A stretch of DNA of 8,848 nt, taken from contig JAHFKQ010000015.1 of assembly GCA_023245265.1 (NCBI GenBank), forward strand, positions 1 to 8,848, in the 5' to 3' direction. Below are positions 1 to 5,341 of the stretch, one piece after another (the first letter of the stretch is position 1; each line of letters opens with the position of its first letter). A program made the translations under genes and the position numbers. Below the pieces are notes generated by a model. It ran no database searches. It was not told where the DNA came from and saw only the letters and a program-made list of their open reading frames with translations. The DNA is from Candidatus Collierbacteria bacterium (GTDB lineage Bacteria > Patescibacteriota > Microgenomatia > UBA1400 > MFAQ01).

Positions 1-14
1 TTAGTGAGATTAGG

Positions 15-20
15 TAAGAT
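15..20 (+). promoter_or_regulatory. Candidate -10 box for a leaderless tmk transcript
   Basis: TAAGAT lies 6 nt before the tmk ATG, so transcription would start at about the A of the start codon. No Shine-Dalgarno sequence is present in the 26 bases before the gene. The -35 region would fall outside the window, so the call rests on the hexamer and its spacing, which matches that at folD and rseP. Confidence 0.4.
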
Positions 21-26
21 ACCGGC

Positions 27-662
27 ATGACGGAAAAGTTTCGGAATGGTAAACCTTTCGTGGTAGTGGAGGGTGGGTCAGGAGTCGGGAAGACGACGGC
101 CATCAAAGGGATAATTTCGCATTTACCAGGTTGGAGATTACTGAGAGAACCCGGAGGGACCGATTTTGGGGATCTGATGCGGGAAGCAGTGCAGGAGCAT
201 CCAAATATGGAAATAGACCCGGTGGCCTCTTTATTCGCCTACAGTGCCTCGAGAGCTAACTTGGTCAGTCAAGAGATCATCCCGACTCTGGCGGGCAGTT
301 CCGAGACCCAAGGAGTGCTGCTTGACCGGTACTGGTTTTCGACCTATGCCTATCAAGGCTCAGAGAAAGTGCCCAAGGCGATCATTATGGAAATAAGTAA
401 GCTGGCTACCAAAGGTCTCTTGCCGGACCTGGTCTTACACTTTGATCTGGCGCCGGAACTGGCCATGATGAGAAAAGAGGGCTGTGCGGATATAGATAGG
501 TACGATATGAAGAAATTGGATTTCCATGCCCGGGTACGAGAGGCTTACTTGGAGTTATCTCAGCTTTATCCGGAGATCTGGAAAGTGATCGATGCTTCTC
601 AGAGCAAGGAATGGGTCCTGGCCGATGCGTTAAATGCTTTGCAGGAACGGGGGATGATTTAG
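27..662 (+). CDS. tmk: Thymidylate kinase (dTMP kinase)
   Basis: Phosphorylates dTMP to dTDP with ATP in the cytoplasm, an essential step of dTTP synthesis. The 211 residues match the usual bacterial length. Visible motifs in family order are a P-loop (GGSGVGKTT, residues 16-24), REPGGT (40-45), the DRYxxSxxAYQG signature (100-111), PDLVLHFDL (133-141) and a LID/DRYD segment (157-160) followed by FHARVREAYLEL. The P-loop position that is usually acidic in TMK (EGxDGxGK or EGLEGAGK) is Ser18 here, a small departure. The ATG has no Shine-Dalgarno and sits 6 nt behind a -10-like box. The gene is convergent with the TPM-like gene, 45 bp away. Another nucleoside monophosphate kinase is possible but unlikely given the REPGGT and DRYxxS motifs. 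Confidence 0.9.
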   Translation: MTEKFRNGKPFVVVEGGSGVGKTTAIKGIISHLPGWRLLREPGGTDFGDLMREAVQEHPNMEIDPVASLFAYSASRANLVSQEIIPTLAGSSETQGVLLDRYWFSTYAYQGSEKVPKAIIMEISKLATKGLLPDLVLHFDLAPELAMMRKEGCADIDRYDMKKLDFHARVREAYLELSQLYPEIWKVIDASQSKEWVLADALNALQERGMI

Positions 663-668
663 AGGTAT

Positions 669-694
669 AAAAAAAGCCCTCCGAGTGGAGGGCT
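669..694 (-). terminator. Intrinsic terminator of the TPM-like gene
   Basis: On the minus strand an 8-bp perfect stem (AGCCCTCC/GGAGGGCT) with a 4-nt loop is followed by a run of seven T. There is no T-run on the plus-strand side, so it serves the minus-strand gene ending at 708 and is probably weak for tmk. Confidence 0.9.
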
Positions 695-707
695 GGGAAG
701 TTGATCT

Positions 708-1658
708 TTATCCCGTTCGAGTGGTCTTACCGCTGCCACCACCGGAGCGTGATGGAGGTGGTGAGGATGGTCGACTGGGAGTTGAAGGTCGTGAAGGTGG
801 TGGTGATGAGGGACGACTTGGTGTTGGTGAATATGGTCTCGACGAAGGGCGATAACTTGGAGTATCATTCCCGTCGTTTGAGTCAGGGGTATAGCGAGGA
901 GTGTAATCAGAAGTGGAACTCCCACTATTACTGAATAAACCAAGTGCAGCAGCCACGATTATAAATAGGAGAAGGGCCAAAAGGCAGAGAAAGACCAGTA
1001 GTAATGGAGAGAAGGTTTGATTGTAGTCTTGGTTTACAATCACCTGAGGTTCTGGAGTTGGGGGATAATATGGTTCGTACTGTTGTCTGGCATACTCATC
1101 AAAGGCCTTAATGGTTTCAATTAGAGCTGTATCCATTGAGCCGGTTTGAGCGTAGGTATCTTCGCCGAAACGCTTCAACTCTTTTAGATGAGGTGAAGTC
1201 AGGGCATTGAGGCTACCACCGACAGAGTAATGAACTTGAAGCTTGTTGGTTGCTTTGTCAAAGTTGAAAACAAAGGCGAAGCCATTATCAGCCCGGGGTC
1301 CTTCGGCATTGCCAAGCATCATGTAGTTTAGGAAATAGCCGGCGCAAGTAGGCCCGACGGCGACATCTTCGGCGTTGATAAAAAGAATCATGGTGTTCGC
1401 AATGTTATCTGCATTTAGTCGGTCAAGAATGACATCAACCTGATCAATTGCATCCGCAGATACAAATGGTTCTCCATTTACGGTCCAATGTGGCTGGCTC
1501 AAGCCAAAGGTAAAGCCATAATTATCGGCTTCCCCGGTAGATCCGCACCACCGTCCATTCTGGTCTGCCGGAGCGGCCTGAACCGGAGTGGGACCTAAGA
1601 GAGAGAAGGTAAACAGTAAGATAAACAAGCCCAAAAACGACAAACTAAGCTTTTTCAT
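708..1658 (-). CDS. TPM-domain-like membrane protein with Ser/Pro/Arg-rich C-terminal tail
   Basis: A 316-residue exported protein. It has a signal peptide (about 1-28, ending VQA|A), an extracytoplasmic domain (about 30-205), one strong membrane segment (about 215-240) and a 76-residue tail rich in Ser, Pro, Arg and Thr, probably cytoplasmic. The outer domain resembles the TPM fold: a start like VSADAIDQVDVILDRL, an 'ADNGFAFVFNF' strand and a GGSLNALTS region. TPM proteins are often envelope-associated, sometimes next to LemA proteins; the exact function is unknown. The tail repeats PSRPSSPPPSR and ends SRSGGGSGKTTRTG instead of the more usual Gly/Ser/Trp TPM ending. The start at 1658 is chosen over one at 1748 because an AGGAG (1664-1668) and a good promoter (1699-1727) both lie inside the longer reading. 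TPM assignment is moderate; the architecture is clear. Confidence 0.75.
   Translation of the reverse strand: MKKLSLSFLGLFILLFTFSLLGPTPVQAAPADQNGRWCGSTGEADNYGFTFGLSQPHWTVNGEPFVSADAIDQVDVILDRLNADNIANTMILFINAEDVAVGPTCAGYFLNYMMLGNAEGPRADNGFAFVFNFDKATNKLQVHYSVGGSLNALTSPHLKELKRFGEDTYAQTGSMDTALIETIKAFDEYARQQYEPYYPPTPEPQVIVNQDYNQTFSPLLLVFLCLLALLLFIIVAAALGLFSNSGSSTSDYTPRYTPDSNDGNDTPSYRPSSRPYSPTPSRPSSPPPSRPSTPSRPSSPPPSRSGGGSGKTTRTG
748..817 (-). repeat. Imperfect 28-bp tandem repeat (42-bp period) in the TPM-like tail
   Basis: Two related 28-bp units, at 748-775 and 790-817, begin CGTGA and end with GAC on the plus strand and lie 42 bp (14 codons) apart. They encode the two PSRPSSPPPSR units of the tail, so the period keeps the reading frame and the repeat is likely an internal coding duplication. 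Confidence 0.7.
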
Positions 1659-1698
1659 ATATGCTCCTAAAATTTCAAGGTGTGTAGATTTCTTGGAT

Positions 1699-1738
1699 AT
1701 TTTATCATTATCGGCCCTATTCTTCAATGTTATGGGTT
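1699..1738 (-). promoter_or_regulatory. Promoter of the TPM-like gene with upstream box
   Basis: Read on the minus strand: -35 TTGAAG (1722-1727), 17-bp spacer, extended -10 TGA-TAAAAT (TAAAAT at 1699-1704). The box AACCCATAAC (1729-1738) is 1 bp upstream of the -35. The predicted start near 1692 leaves a leader of about 34 nt with AGGAG before the ATG. The box is shared with the three other minus-strand genes. Confidence 0.75.
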
Positions 1739-1756
1739 TGATGGTCATTTTTAGGC

Positions 1757-1789
1757 AAAAAAAATCTCACCAGACAAACTGGTGAGATT
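1757..1789 (-). terminator. Intrinsic terminator of the lipoprotein gene
   Basis: On the minus strand a 10-bp perfect stem (AATCTCACCA/TGGTGAGATT) with a 7-nt loop is followed by a T-run of eight. It begins 9 bp after the stop at 1798 and separates the lipoprotein gene from the TPM-like promoter. Confidence 0.92.
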
Positions 1790-1797
1790 AAAGCAAG

Positions 1798-2490
1798 CTA
1801 TGGAATTTGATCGGTACCAACACCGTTGTTACCGGTGACTAAGGGTAGACTGTCCGGAATGGGGAAACCGACAGTGGCTGAGACTTTAGCCACGATCTCA
1901 CCAGTCACTTGACTGCGCCAGGTATTGTATAACCCGGCTTTGTCGTTGACTTTGGAGCCCATATAGACGATGGAGTCATAACATTCCGACTGAATGTCCA
2001 GTAGTGATTGGTACAGCTCGACTTTTACTTCGGGGGGCGGGGCCTGAGTGACGGCATTGAAGTAGAGATTAAGGCCACCGGTCAGACCGCTTGGGAGGGA
2101 ACCATTCTGGGCTAAGGCGGCAAGGTCAAGCTTTGATGGATCGATTTTGCCGGTGGCAGGATCAATCGCCGCTTTGTACATTTCAAGCTGTGCTTCCAAC
2201 TGTGCCTGTTGTTCACGGAAGTTCCCGGTCCAGGCTTCGGTGTTAGCATTGACAGCGGCGGCATAGCTTTCCACGGTTTTTTCTGCGCGATCCATCTTGG
2301 CGGCGCAACTGTTGATAACCAAGAAATAATCGGCGGCGGTGACTTGATAGTCACGCACCATGGTGACGCCTTTGTCATAGAGGGCAGTATTCTCGGTCAC
2401 AATCTCTTTGCCGGTATTGGAGATACCACAGGCAAGAGTGAGGGAAAGGACCACCAACATAATGAGTGCCTTTTTCAAACTACTTTTCAT
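1798..2490 (-). CDS. Helical lipoprotein, weakly LemA-like
   Basis: A 230-residue predicted lipoprotein. Lys-rich n-region, hydrophobic stretch (8-20) and a tolerable lipobox ending LTLAC with Cys21 as lipidation site. The rest is mostly alpha-helical and charged (about 26-110 and 150-205), with a Gly/Pro-containing break at 111-152 and two further cysteines (62, 170). The helical layout, the YNTWRSQVTGEIVAKVSA stretch and the final GFPIPDSLPL recall LemA-family proteins, which often occur beside TPM proteins, but the usual LemA RRxxLIPNLV motif is not visible. Start 2490 is preferred to 2523 because GAGGAG (within 2496-2502) lies just upstream of it, inside the longer form. Promoter at 2547-2575, terminator at 1757-1789. 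Function unknown; the lipoprotein call is firmer than the family call. Confidence 0.7.
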   Translation of the reverse strand: MKSSLKKALIMLVVLSLTLACGISNTGKEIVTENTALYDKGVTMVRDYQVTAADYFLVINSCAAKMDRAEKTVESYAAAVNANTEAWTGNFREQQAQLEAQLEMYKAAIDPATGKIDPSKLDLAALAQNGSLPSGLTGGLNLYFNAVTQAPPPEVKVELYQSLLDIQSECYDSIVYMGSKVNDKAGLYNTWRSQVTGEIVAKVSATVGFPIPDSLPLVTGNNGVGTDQIP

Positions 2491-2546
2491 TTTGTCTCCT
2501 CTTGACAGGAAATGGAATTTCAAGATTCAGCTTTTAGAGCTTGGAT

Positions 2547-2586
2547 ATTCTACTTTGGCCACTGGATTTTGTCAATGTTATAGGTA
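2547..2586 (-). promoter_or_regulatory. Promoter of the lipoprotein gene with upstream box
   Basis: Read on the minus strand: perfect -35 TTGACA (2570-2575), 17-bp spacer, -10 TAGAAT (2547-2552). The box TACCTATAAC (2577-2586) is 1 bp upstream of the -35 and stops just short of the preceding gene's stop codon. Predicted start near 2540 gives a leader of about 50 nt with a Shine-Dalgarno at 2496-2502. Confidence 0.85.
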
Positions 2587-2587
2587 T

Positions 2588-2941
2588 TTAACCGACCCGG
2601 TTGGTCTTCCCACTTCCGCCACCTTCTCGAGATCGATCGGGCATTTTGAAGTCTTTTTGACGCAAGACGAGGATCATAAAGAGCTCGATGGTGAACCTGA
2701 AATACACATAACCCAGATAGGGATCTAAACTTGAAAGTAAGACACCCAGGGCAAACCAGACCACAGCGACAGCGATGGCGAAAAATGCCCAAGCAAGAGT
2801 AATGGAGTTCCCTGCTTCTGTGGTATATATCACCGGGGATTTGGTGGAATCAAAATTGGCCATGGCTGCAGGGGAATGGTAAATAGACCAGGCTCCAATC
2901 AGCAGTAGAACCAACAGAATTATTGAAACGAAACGATTCAT
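2588..2941 (-). CDS. Small membrane protein with GGGSGKT C-terminal tail
   Basis: A 117-residue protein of unknown family. An N-terminal hydrophobic segment (4-21) may be a cleavable signal (AMA|N at 28/29) or an anchor. It is followed by a short polar outer loop (29-45), a strong membrane segment (47-72), a semi-hydrophobic stretch with an Arg (76-94) and a basic tail. The tail ends SREGGGSGKTNRVG (104-117), nearly the same as the end of the TPM-like protein two genes downstream. By charge the tail would lie in the cytoplasm. The ATG at 2941 is chosen over 2956 because AGGAGG (2946-2951) sits 4 nt before it and would be coding in the longer form. It has its own promoter (2979-3007) and no terminator before the lipoprotein gene, so read-through into that gene is likely. 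Confidence 0.75.
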   Translation of the reverse strand: MNRFVSIILLVLLLIGAWSIYHSPAAMANFDSTKSPVIYTTEAGNSITLAWAFFAIAVAVVWFALGVLLSSLDPYLGYVYFRFTIELFMILVLRQKDFKMPDRSREGGGSGKTNRVG

Positions 2942-2978
2942 AGGTCCTCCTAACATATTTTTAGCGTGCGTAGGGTGG

Positions 2979-3018
2979 ATTTTAGCCTAAATTAAGCTTA
3001 TGGTCAAGCTATAGGGTG
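2979..3018 (-). promoter_or_regulatory. Promoter of the 117-aa membrane protein gene with upstream box
   Basis: Read on the minus strand: -35 TTGACC (3002-3007), 17-bp spacer, -10 TAAAAT (2979-2984). The box CACCCTATAGC (3008-3018) directly abuts the -35. The 24 bp at 3003-3026 match those at 3488-3511 at 21 positions, the corresponding part of the next promoter upstream. Confidence 0.82.
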
Positions 3019-3030
3019 ATTTTGGGCATT

Positions 3031-3056
3031 AAAAAGCCTCACTGAAGAGTGAGGCT
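3031..3056 (-). terminator. Intrinsic terminator of the 111-aa protein gene
   Basis: On the minus strand a 9-bp perfect stem (AGCCTCACT/AGTGAGGCT) with a 4-nt loop is followed by TTTTT. It lies 16 bp after the stop at 3073 and before the promoter of the next minus-strand gene. Confidence 0.9.
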
Positions 3057-3072
3057 CAGGCTTTAAAAAAAT

Positions 3073-3408
3073 TTAGGGGTTACAGGTGGTTTGAAGATTG
3101 TGGATATTCCCGTCCTTATCTTCGGTGTATACATTAGAGACGGAACCGATTTCGACTCCATCCGCGTAAAGGATATAAGTTGAGGTGTGTTCTTCACTCC
3201 ACAGGCGGTGATGTGAGGTGTATTTAACACTGGTTATTCCTGTAACATTCCGGTCACAAGCGATACGGTAGATCAAGATTCCGGCTCTTAAAGTGATATC
3301 ATCCAAAGTTTTTTTCGATTCAATTAACCCATAGATCGAAAAGAACAGGACAGATAGCATGATGCCAAGGTATAGAAATACGAAAAGTTTAGCAAGATTT
3401 TTTTTCAT
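3073..3408 (-). CDS. Hypothetical membrane-anchored protein, 111 aa
   Basis: No family recognised. A basic N-terminus (MKKNLAK) is followed by one long hydrophobic segment (about 8-28) acting as signal anchor or uncleaved signal, then a polar domain of about 80 residues predicted outside the membrane. That domain has alternating beta-like stretches (VKYTSHHRLW, TSTYILYADG, IGSVSNVYTED) and two cysteines (51, 109) that could pair. It lacks the GGGSGKT tail of its neighbours. Start supported by AAGGA about 8 nt upstream and a near-consensus promoter at 3464-3492; terminator at 3031-3056, so it is a single-gene transcript. It is divergent from folD with 122 bp between. Confidence 0.65.
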   Translation of the reverse strand: MKKNLAKLFVFLYLGIMLSVLFFSIYGLIESKKTLDDITLRAGILIYRIACDRNVTGITSVKYTSHHRLWSEEHTSTYILYADGVEIGSVSNVYTEDKDGNIHNLQTTCNP

Positions 3409-3434
3409 TTTAAGGTTCCTTTTCTCTAGGAGAT

Positions 3435-3447
3435 CCCACTAGGTGGG
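3435..3447 (-). other. Short hairpin in the 5' leader of the 111-aa protein gene
   Basis: CCCAC-CTA-GTGGG forms a 5-bp perfect stem with a 3-nt loop in the predicted ~50-nt leader, upstream of the Shine-Dalgarno. No T-run follows, so it is not a terminator. It may stabilise the mRNA or be chance. Confidence 0.35.
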
Positions 3448-3463
3448 GCGAATTGACTGGTGT

Positions 3464-3503
3464 AGTTTAGCACCTTTGAGGCTAAATGTCAAGTTATAGG
3501 GTG
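3464..3503 (-). promoter_or_regulatory. Promoter of the 111-aa protein gene with upstream box
   Basis: Read on the minus strand: perfect -35 TTGACA (3487-3492), 17-bp spacer, extended -10 TGC-TAAACT (TAAACT at 3464-3469). The box CACCCTATAAC (3493-3503) abuts the -35. That box lies where a -35 for the divergent folD promoter would fall, so a protein bound there could affect both genes. Confidence 0.87.
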
Positions 3504-3515
3504 GTTTTGCGGTCT

Positions 3516-3524
3516 TGGTATACT
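3516..3524 (+). promoter_or_regulatory. Extended -10 promoter for leaderless folD
   Basis: TGG-TATACT is a good extended -10, ending 6 nt before the folD ATG. The predicted transcription start coincides with the A of the ATG, and no Shine-Dalgarno is seen, pointing to a leaderless mRNA. No clear -35 is present at 17-bp spacing. Confidence 0.6.
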
Positions 3525-3530
3525 TAAGAA

Positions 3531-4289
3531 ATGGCAAAAGTAATCTTTGACGGTAAGAAGCAGGCAGAGCGCGAGGCTGAGTTCCTGGAAGAGAGCGAGC
3601 GGGTGCTCGGCAAGAGCCTGGTCATCTTCCAGTGCGACGGTCGGGCGGACGATAGTGCCTATGTTCGGCTCAAACGGGAGATGGGGGAAAGGTTAGGTGC
3701 CGTAGTTTCGGTGGTTTACGCTCAGAACAAAGCGGAGCTGAAAGAGATGCTCATGGCGGCCAACGAAGATGAAACGATGGACGGGATTTTGATCCAGCTA
3801 CCTATTTTGGGAGCGGATAAGGCCGAGCTTGAACAAATATTGTCCTCAATTGCGCCTGAGAAGGATGTAGACGGCTTAAACCCGAAAAGTAGGTTCATTC
3901 CGGCGGTGGTGAGAGCGGTCGAACGCTTGATTGAAATTTTCAAAGTGAATGAAGATGACAATGTAGCTGTAGTGGGGAACCAAGGGACCGTGGGAGTCAG
4001 ACTGATGGAGCGCTTGAAGAGCCTGGGGCTATCACCGGTGGGCTTTGACAAAGAAGATGATCTACACCGGCTGAAAGACTTTGATTGTGTGGTTTCGGCC
4101 ACAGGCGTGAGTGACCTGATTACGGCCGAGATGGTGCCTGAGGGTTTTGTAGGAATTGATTTGGGCTACCCGAAGGGCGAGTTTTCGGCTCCGGCCGTGG
4201 CTAAGGCTTCTTTGATTACGCCGGTACCGGGCGGAGTGGGCCCTATGACCATCGTGTCTCTCTACGAGAACTTGGCGGATGTACTTTAG
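3531..4289 (+). CDS. folD: Compact, divergent FolD (methylene-THF dehydrogenase/cyclohydrolase)
   Basis: FolD interconverts 5,10-methylene-, 5,10-methenyl- and 10-formyl-tetrahydrofolate in cytosolic one-carbon metabolism. Core signatures are present: SAYVRLK with the catalytic pair Tyr44/Lys48 (YxxxK), DGILIQLPI (84-92), KDVDGLNP (111-118), a Rossmann segment (145-155) and TPVPGGVGPMT (230-240). At 252 residues it is about 30 shorter than typical. The region after KDVDGLNP lacks the usual PCTPxG motif (FIPAVV instead). The nucleotide loop reads GNQGTVG rather than GRSxxVG, losing the Arg/Ser pair often linked to NADP binding. The usual GDVxF segment is replaced by FSAPAVAKAS. Cyclohydrolase chemistry looks intact from the Tyr/Lys and PVPGGVGP motifs; cofactor preference is uncertain. 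Start fixed by the adjacent extended -10. It is divergent from the minus-strand membrane block. Confidence 0.87.
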   Translation: MAKVIFDGKKQAEREAEFLEESERVLGKSLVIFQCDGRADDSAYVRLKREMGERLGAVVSVVYAQNKAELKEMLMAANEDETMDGILIQLPILGADKAELEQILSSIAPEKDVDGLNPKSRFIPAVVRAVERLIEIFKVNEDDNVAVVGNQGTVGVRLMERLKSLGLSPVGFDKEDDLHRLKDFDCVVSATGVSDLITAEMVPEGFVGIDLGYPKGEFSAPAVAKASLITPVPGGVGPMTIVSLYENLADVL

Positions 4290-4313
4290 AAACAAGGCTA
4301 ATTGTGCTAAAAT
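4285..4313 (+). promoter_or_regulatory. Promoter of the rpsB-tsf transcript
   Basis: Extended -10 TGC-TAAAAT (TAAAAT at 4308-4313) with a 4/6 -35 (TTTAGA, 4285-4290) at 17-bp spacing, overlapping the folD stop. Predicted start near 4320 leaves a leader of about 70 nt before rpsB. Confidence 0.65.
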
Positions 4314-4336
4314 AGCCAAGTTAAATTATAAATAAG

Positions 4337-4368
4337 CCTTGGGGATGAATCTCTTGAAAGGTCCCCGG
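4337..4368 (+). promoter_or_regulatory. Structured rpsB leader (candidate S2 autoregulatory RNA)
   Basis: GGGGA (4341-4345) can pair with TCCCC (4362-4366), extended by CC/GG (4337-4338 with 4367-4368) across a 2-nt bulge. An alternative CCTT/AAGG pairing (4337-4340 with 4358-4361) crosses the first stem, so the two are mutually exclusive or pseudoknot-like. No T-run follows, so it is not a terminator. Autoregulatory rpsB leaders are known in other bacteria; similarity here is only of position and general type. Confidence 0.35.
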
Positions 4369-4390
4369 GTAAAAATAGAGATAAAAATAT

Positions 4391-5332
4391 ATGGCCAAAA
4401 AAGCCGCAGAAAAAGAAGTCGTGACCAAGACCAAAAAAGTGGTCAAAGAGGTAGTTAAGAAAGTGGCGGCCCCTAAAAAGGTGGCTAAAGTCGAGGTACC
4501 AGTTGAGGAGAAGACTGTCACTAAGAAAGCTTCCGTGAAGAACGCAGTCGCCAAAAAAGCCGTGAAAGCGGTGGATGAGGTGGTTGAGGTAAAAGAAGCT
4601 AAGGTGGAAAAGGTAAAACCCGGGAATGTGCTGGAAGAGCTTTTTGAAGCCGGATCTCACTTCGGACATGTTGTCAAGAAATGGAATCCTAAGATGAAGA
4701 AGTTCCTTTGGGGAGCCAAAAATGGCATTCATATTTTTGATCTCGAGAAAACCGTTTCCGGTTTGGAACGCGCGACCAAAATCCTAACTGAGATGGCGGC
4801 CAGTGGTAAAAGAATTATTTTAGTTGGTACCAAACGCCAGGTTCGTCAGATGGTCGAAGCCGAAGCCAAAAGACTCGGCATTCCTTACATTTCCCAACGC
4901 TGGATTGGCGGTCTGATCACTAACTGGAAACAAGTCAAACAAACTGTCGACCGCTTAAACTCTCAAAAAGCCAAAAGAGAAGCCGGTCAGCTGAAGAAAT
5001 ACACCAAAAAAGAACAGGTGATGTTTGACAAAGAAATTGCCCGTCTGGAAAGAAACATTGGTGGTATTGCCGCCTTAAAAGAAGCCCCTGAAGTGGTGGT
5101 CGTTTTTGACACCCACAAGGAAAAGCTCGCTGTCAAAGAAGCCTCCAGTCGAGGAGTGACGGTCGTGGGCATTGTCGATTCGAACGCTAACCCGGACTTC
5201 GTGGATTACCCCATTCCGATGAATGATGACTCGGCCAAGGGACTGGAGATCGTAGTTCGAGAACTGGGACAAGCAATCGAAAACGGCTTAAAAAAGAATA
5301 AAGAAGCTAAGGCAGTAGAAAATACAAAGTAA
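4391..5332 (+). CDS. rpsB: 30S ribosomal protein S2 with Lys/Ala/Val-rich N-terminal extension
   Basis: S2 is a small-subunit protein on the back of the 30S head/body junction. The core runs from about residue 79 and matches the family well: EAGSHFGHxxKKWNPKMKKFLWGAKNGIH, GTKRQ, SQRWIGGLITNW, the KKE-RLERNIGGI segment, PEVVVVFDTHKEKLAVKEA and GIVDSNANPDFVDYPIPMNDD. The first ~75 residues are an added, low-complexity stretch of Lys, Ala, Val and Glu (for example KKAAEKEVVTKTKK) resembling histone-H1-like or ribosomal tails. This makes the protein 313 residues instead of about 240-260. No Shine-Dalgarno precedes the ATG. An internal GTG at codon 80 lacks one as well, so the long form is kept. 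tsf follows after 9 bp, the conserved rpsB-tsf order. Confidence 0.96.
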   Translation: MAKKAAEKEVVTKTKKVVKEVVKKVAAPKKVAKVEVPVEEKTVTKKASVKNAVAKKAVKAVDEVVEVKEAKVEKVKPGNVLEELFEAGSHFGHVVKKWNPKMKKFLWGAKNGIHIFDLEKTVSGLERATKILTEMAASGKRIILVGTKRQVRQMVEAEAKRLGIPYISQRWIGGLITNWKQVKQTVDRLNSQKAKREAGQLKKYTKKEQVMFDKEIARLERNIGGIAALKEAPEVVVVFDTHKEKLAVKEASSRGVTVVGIVDSNANPDFVDYPIPMNDDSAKGLEIVVRELGQAIENGLKKNKEAKAVENTK

Positions 5333-5341
5333 TTAAAATAT

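Noticed and set aside
675..694. The same hairpin as a terminator for tmk on the plus strand
   Set aside because: No T-run follows the stem in the plus direction, so strong bidirectional action is not supported.
708..740. GGGSGKT tail as a Walker A nucleotide-binding loop
   Set aside because: The full GxxxxGK[ST] spacing is not met (Ser or Glu at the first Gly position) and there is no surrounding strand-helix fold at the extreme C-terminus.
701..943. Open frames on both strands (plus 701-934, minus 659-943) over the TPM tail
   Set aside because: They are shadows of the repetitive Ser/Pro/Arg coding region; the His- or Val-rich products look artificial and one crosses the terminator.
1659..1748. 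Longer N-terminus for the TPM-like protein
   Set aside because: It would place a strong promoter and the AGGAG inside the coding region and put 30 polar residues ahead of a good signal peptide.
2491..2523. Longer N-terminus for the lipoprotein (and 2942-2956 for the 117-aa protein)
   Set aside because: In each case the Shine-Dalgarno lies inside the extension directly before the inner ATG, which also starts a proper signal sequence.
3003..3511. Two 24-bp repeats as a CRISPR or transposon end
   Set aside because: Only two copies, 485 bp apart, each explained by promoter elements (-35 plus upstream box); no spacers, cas genes or transposase.
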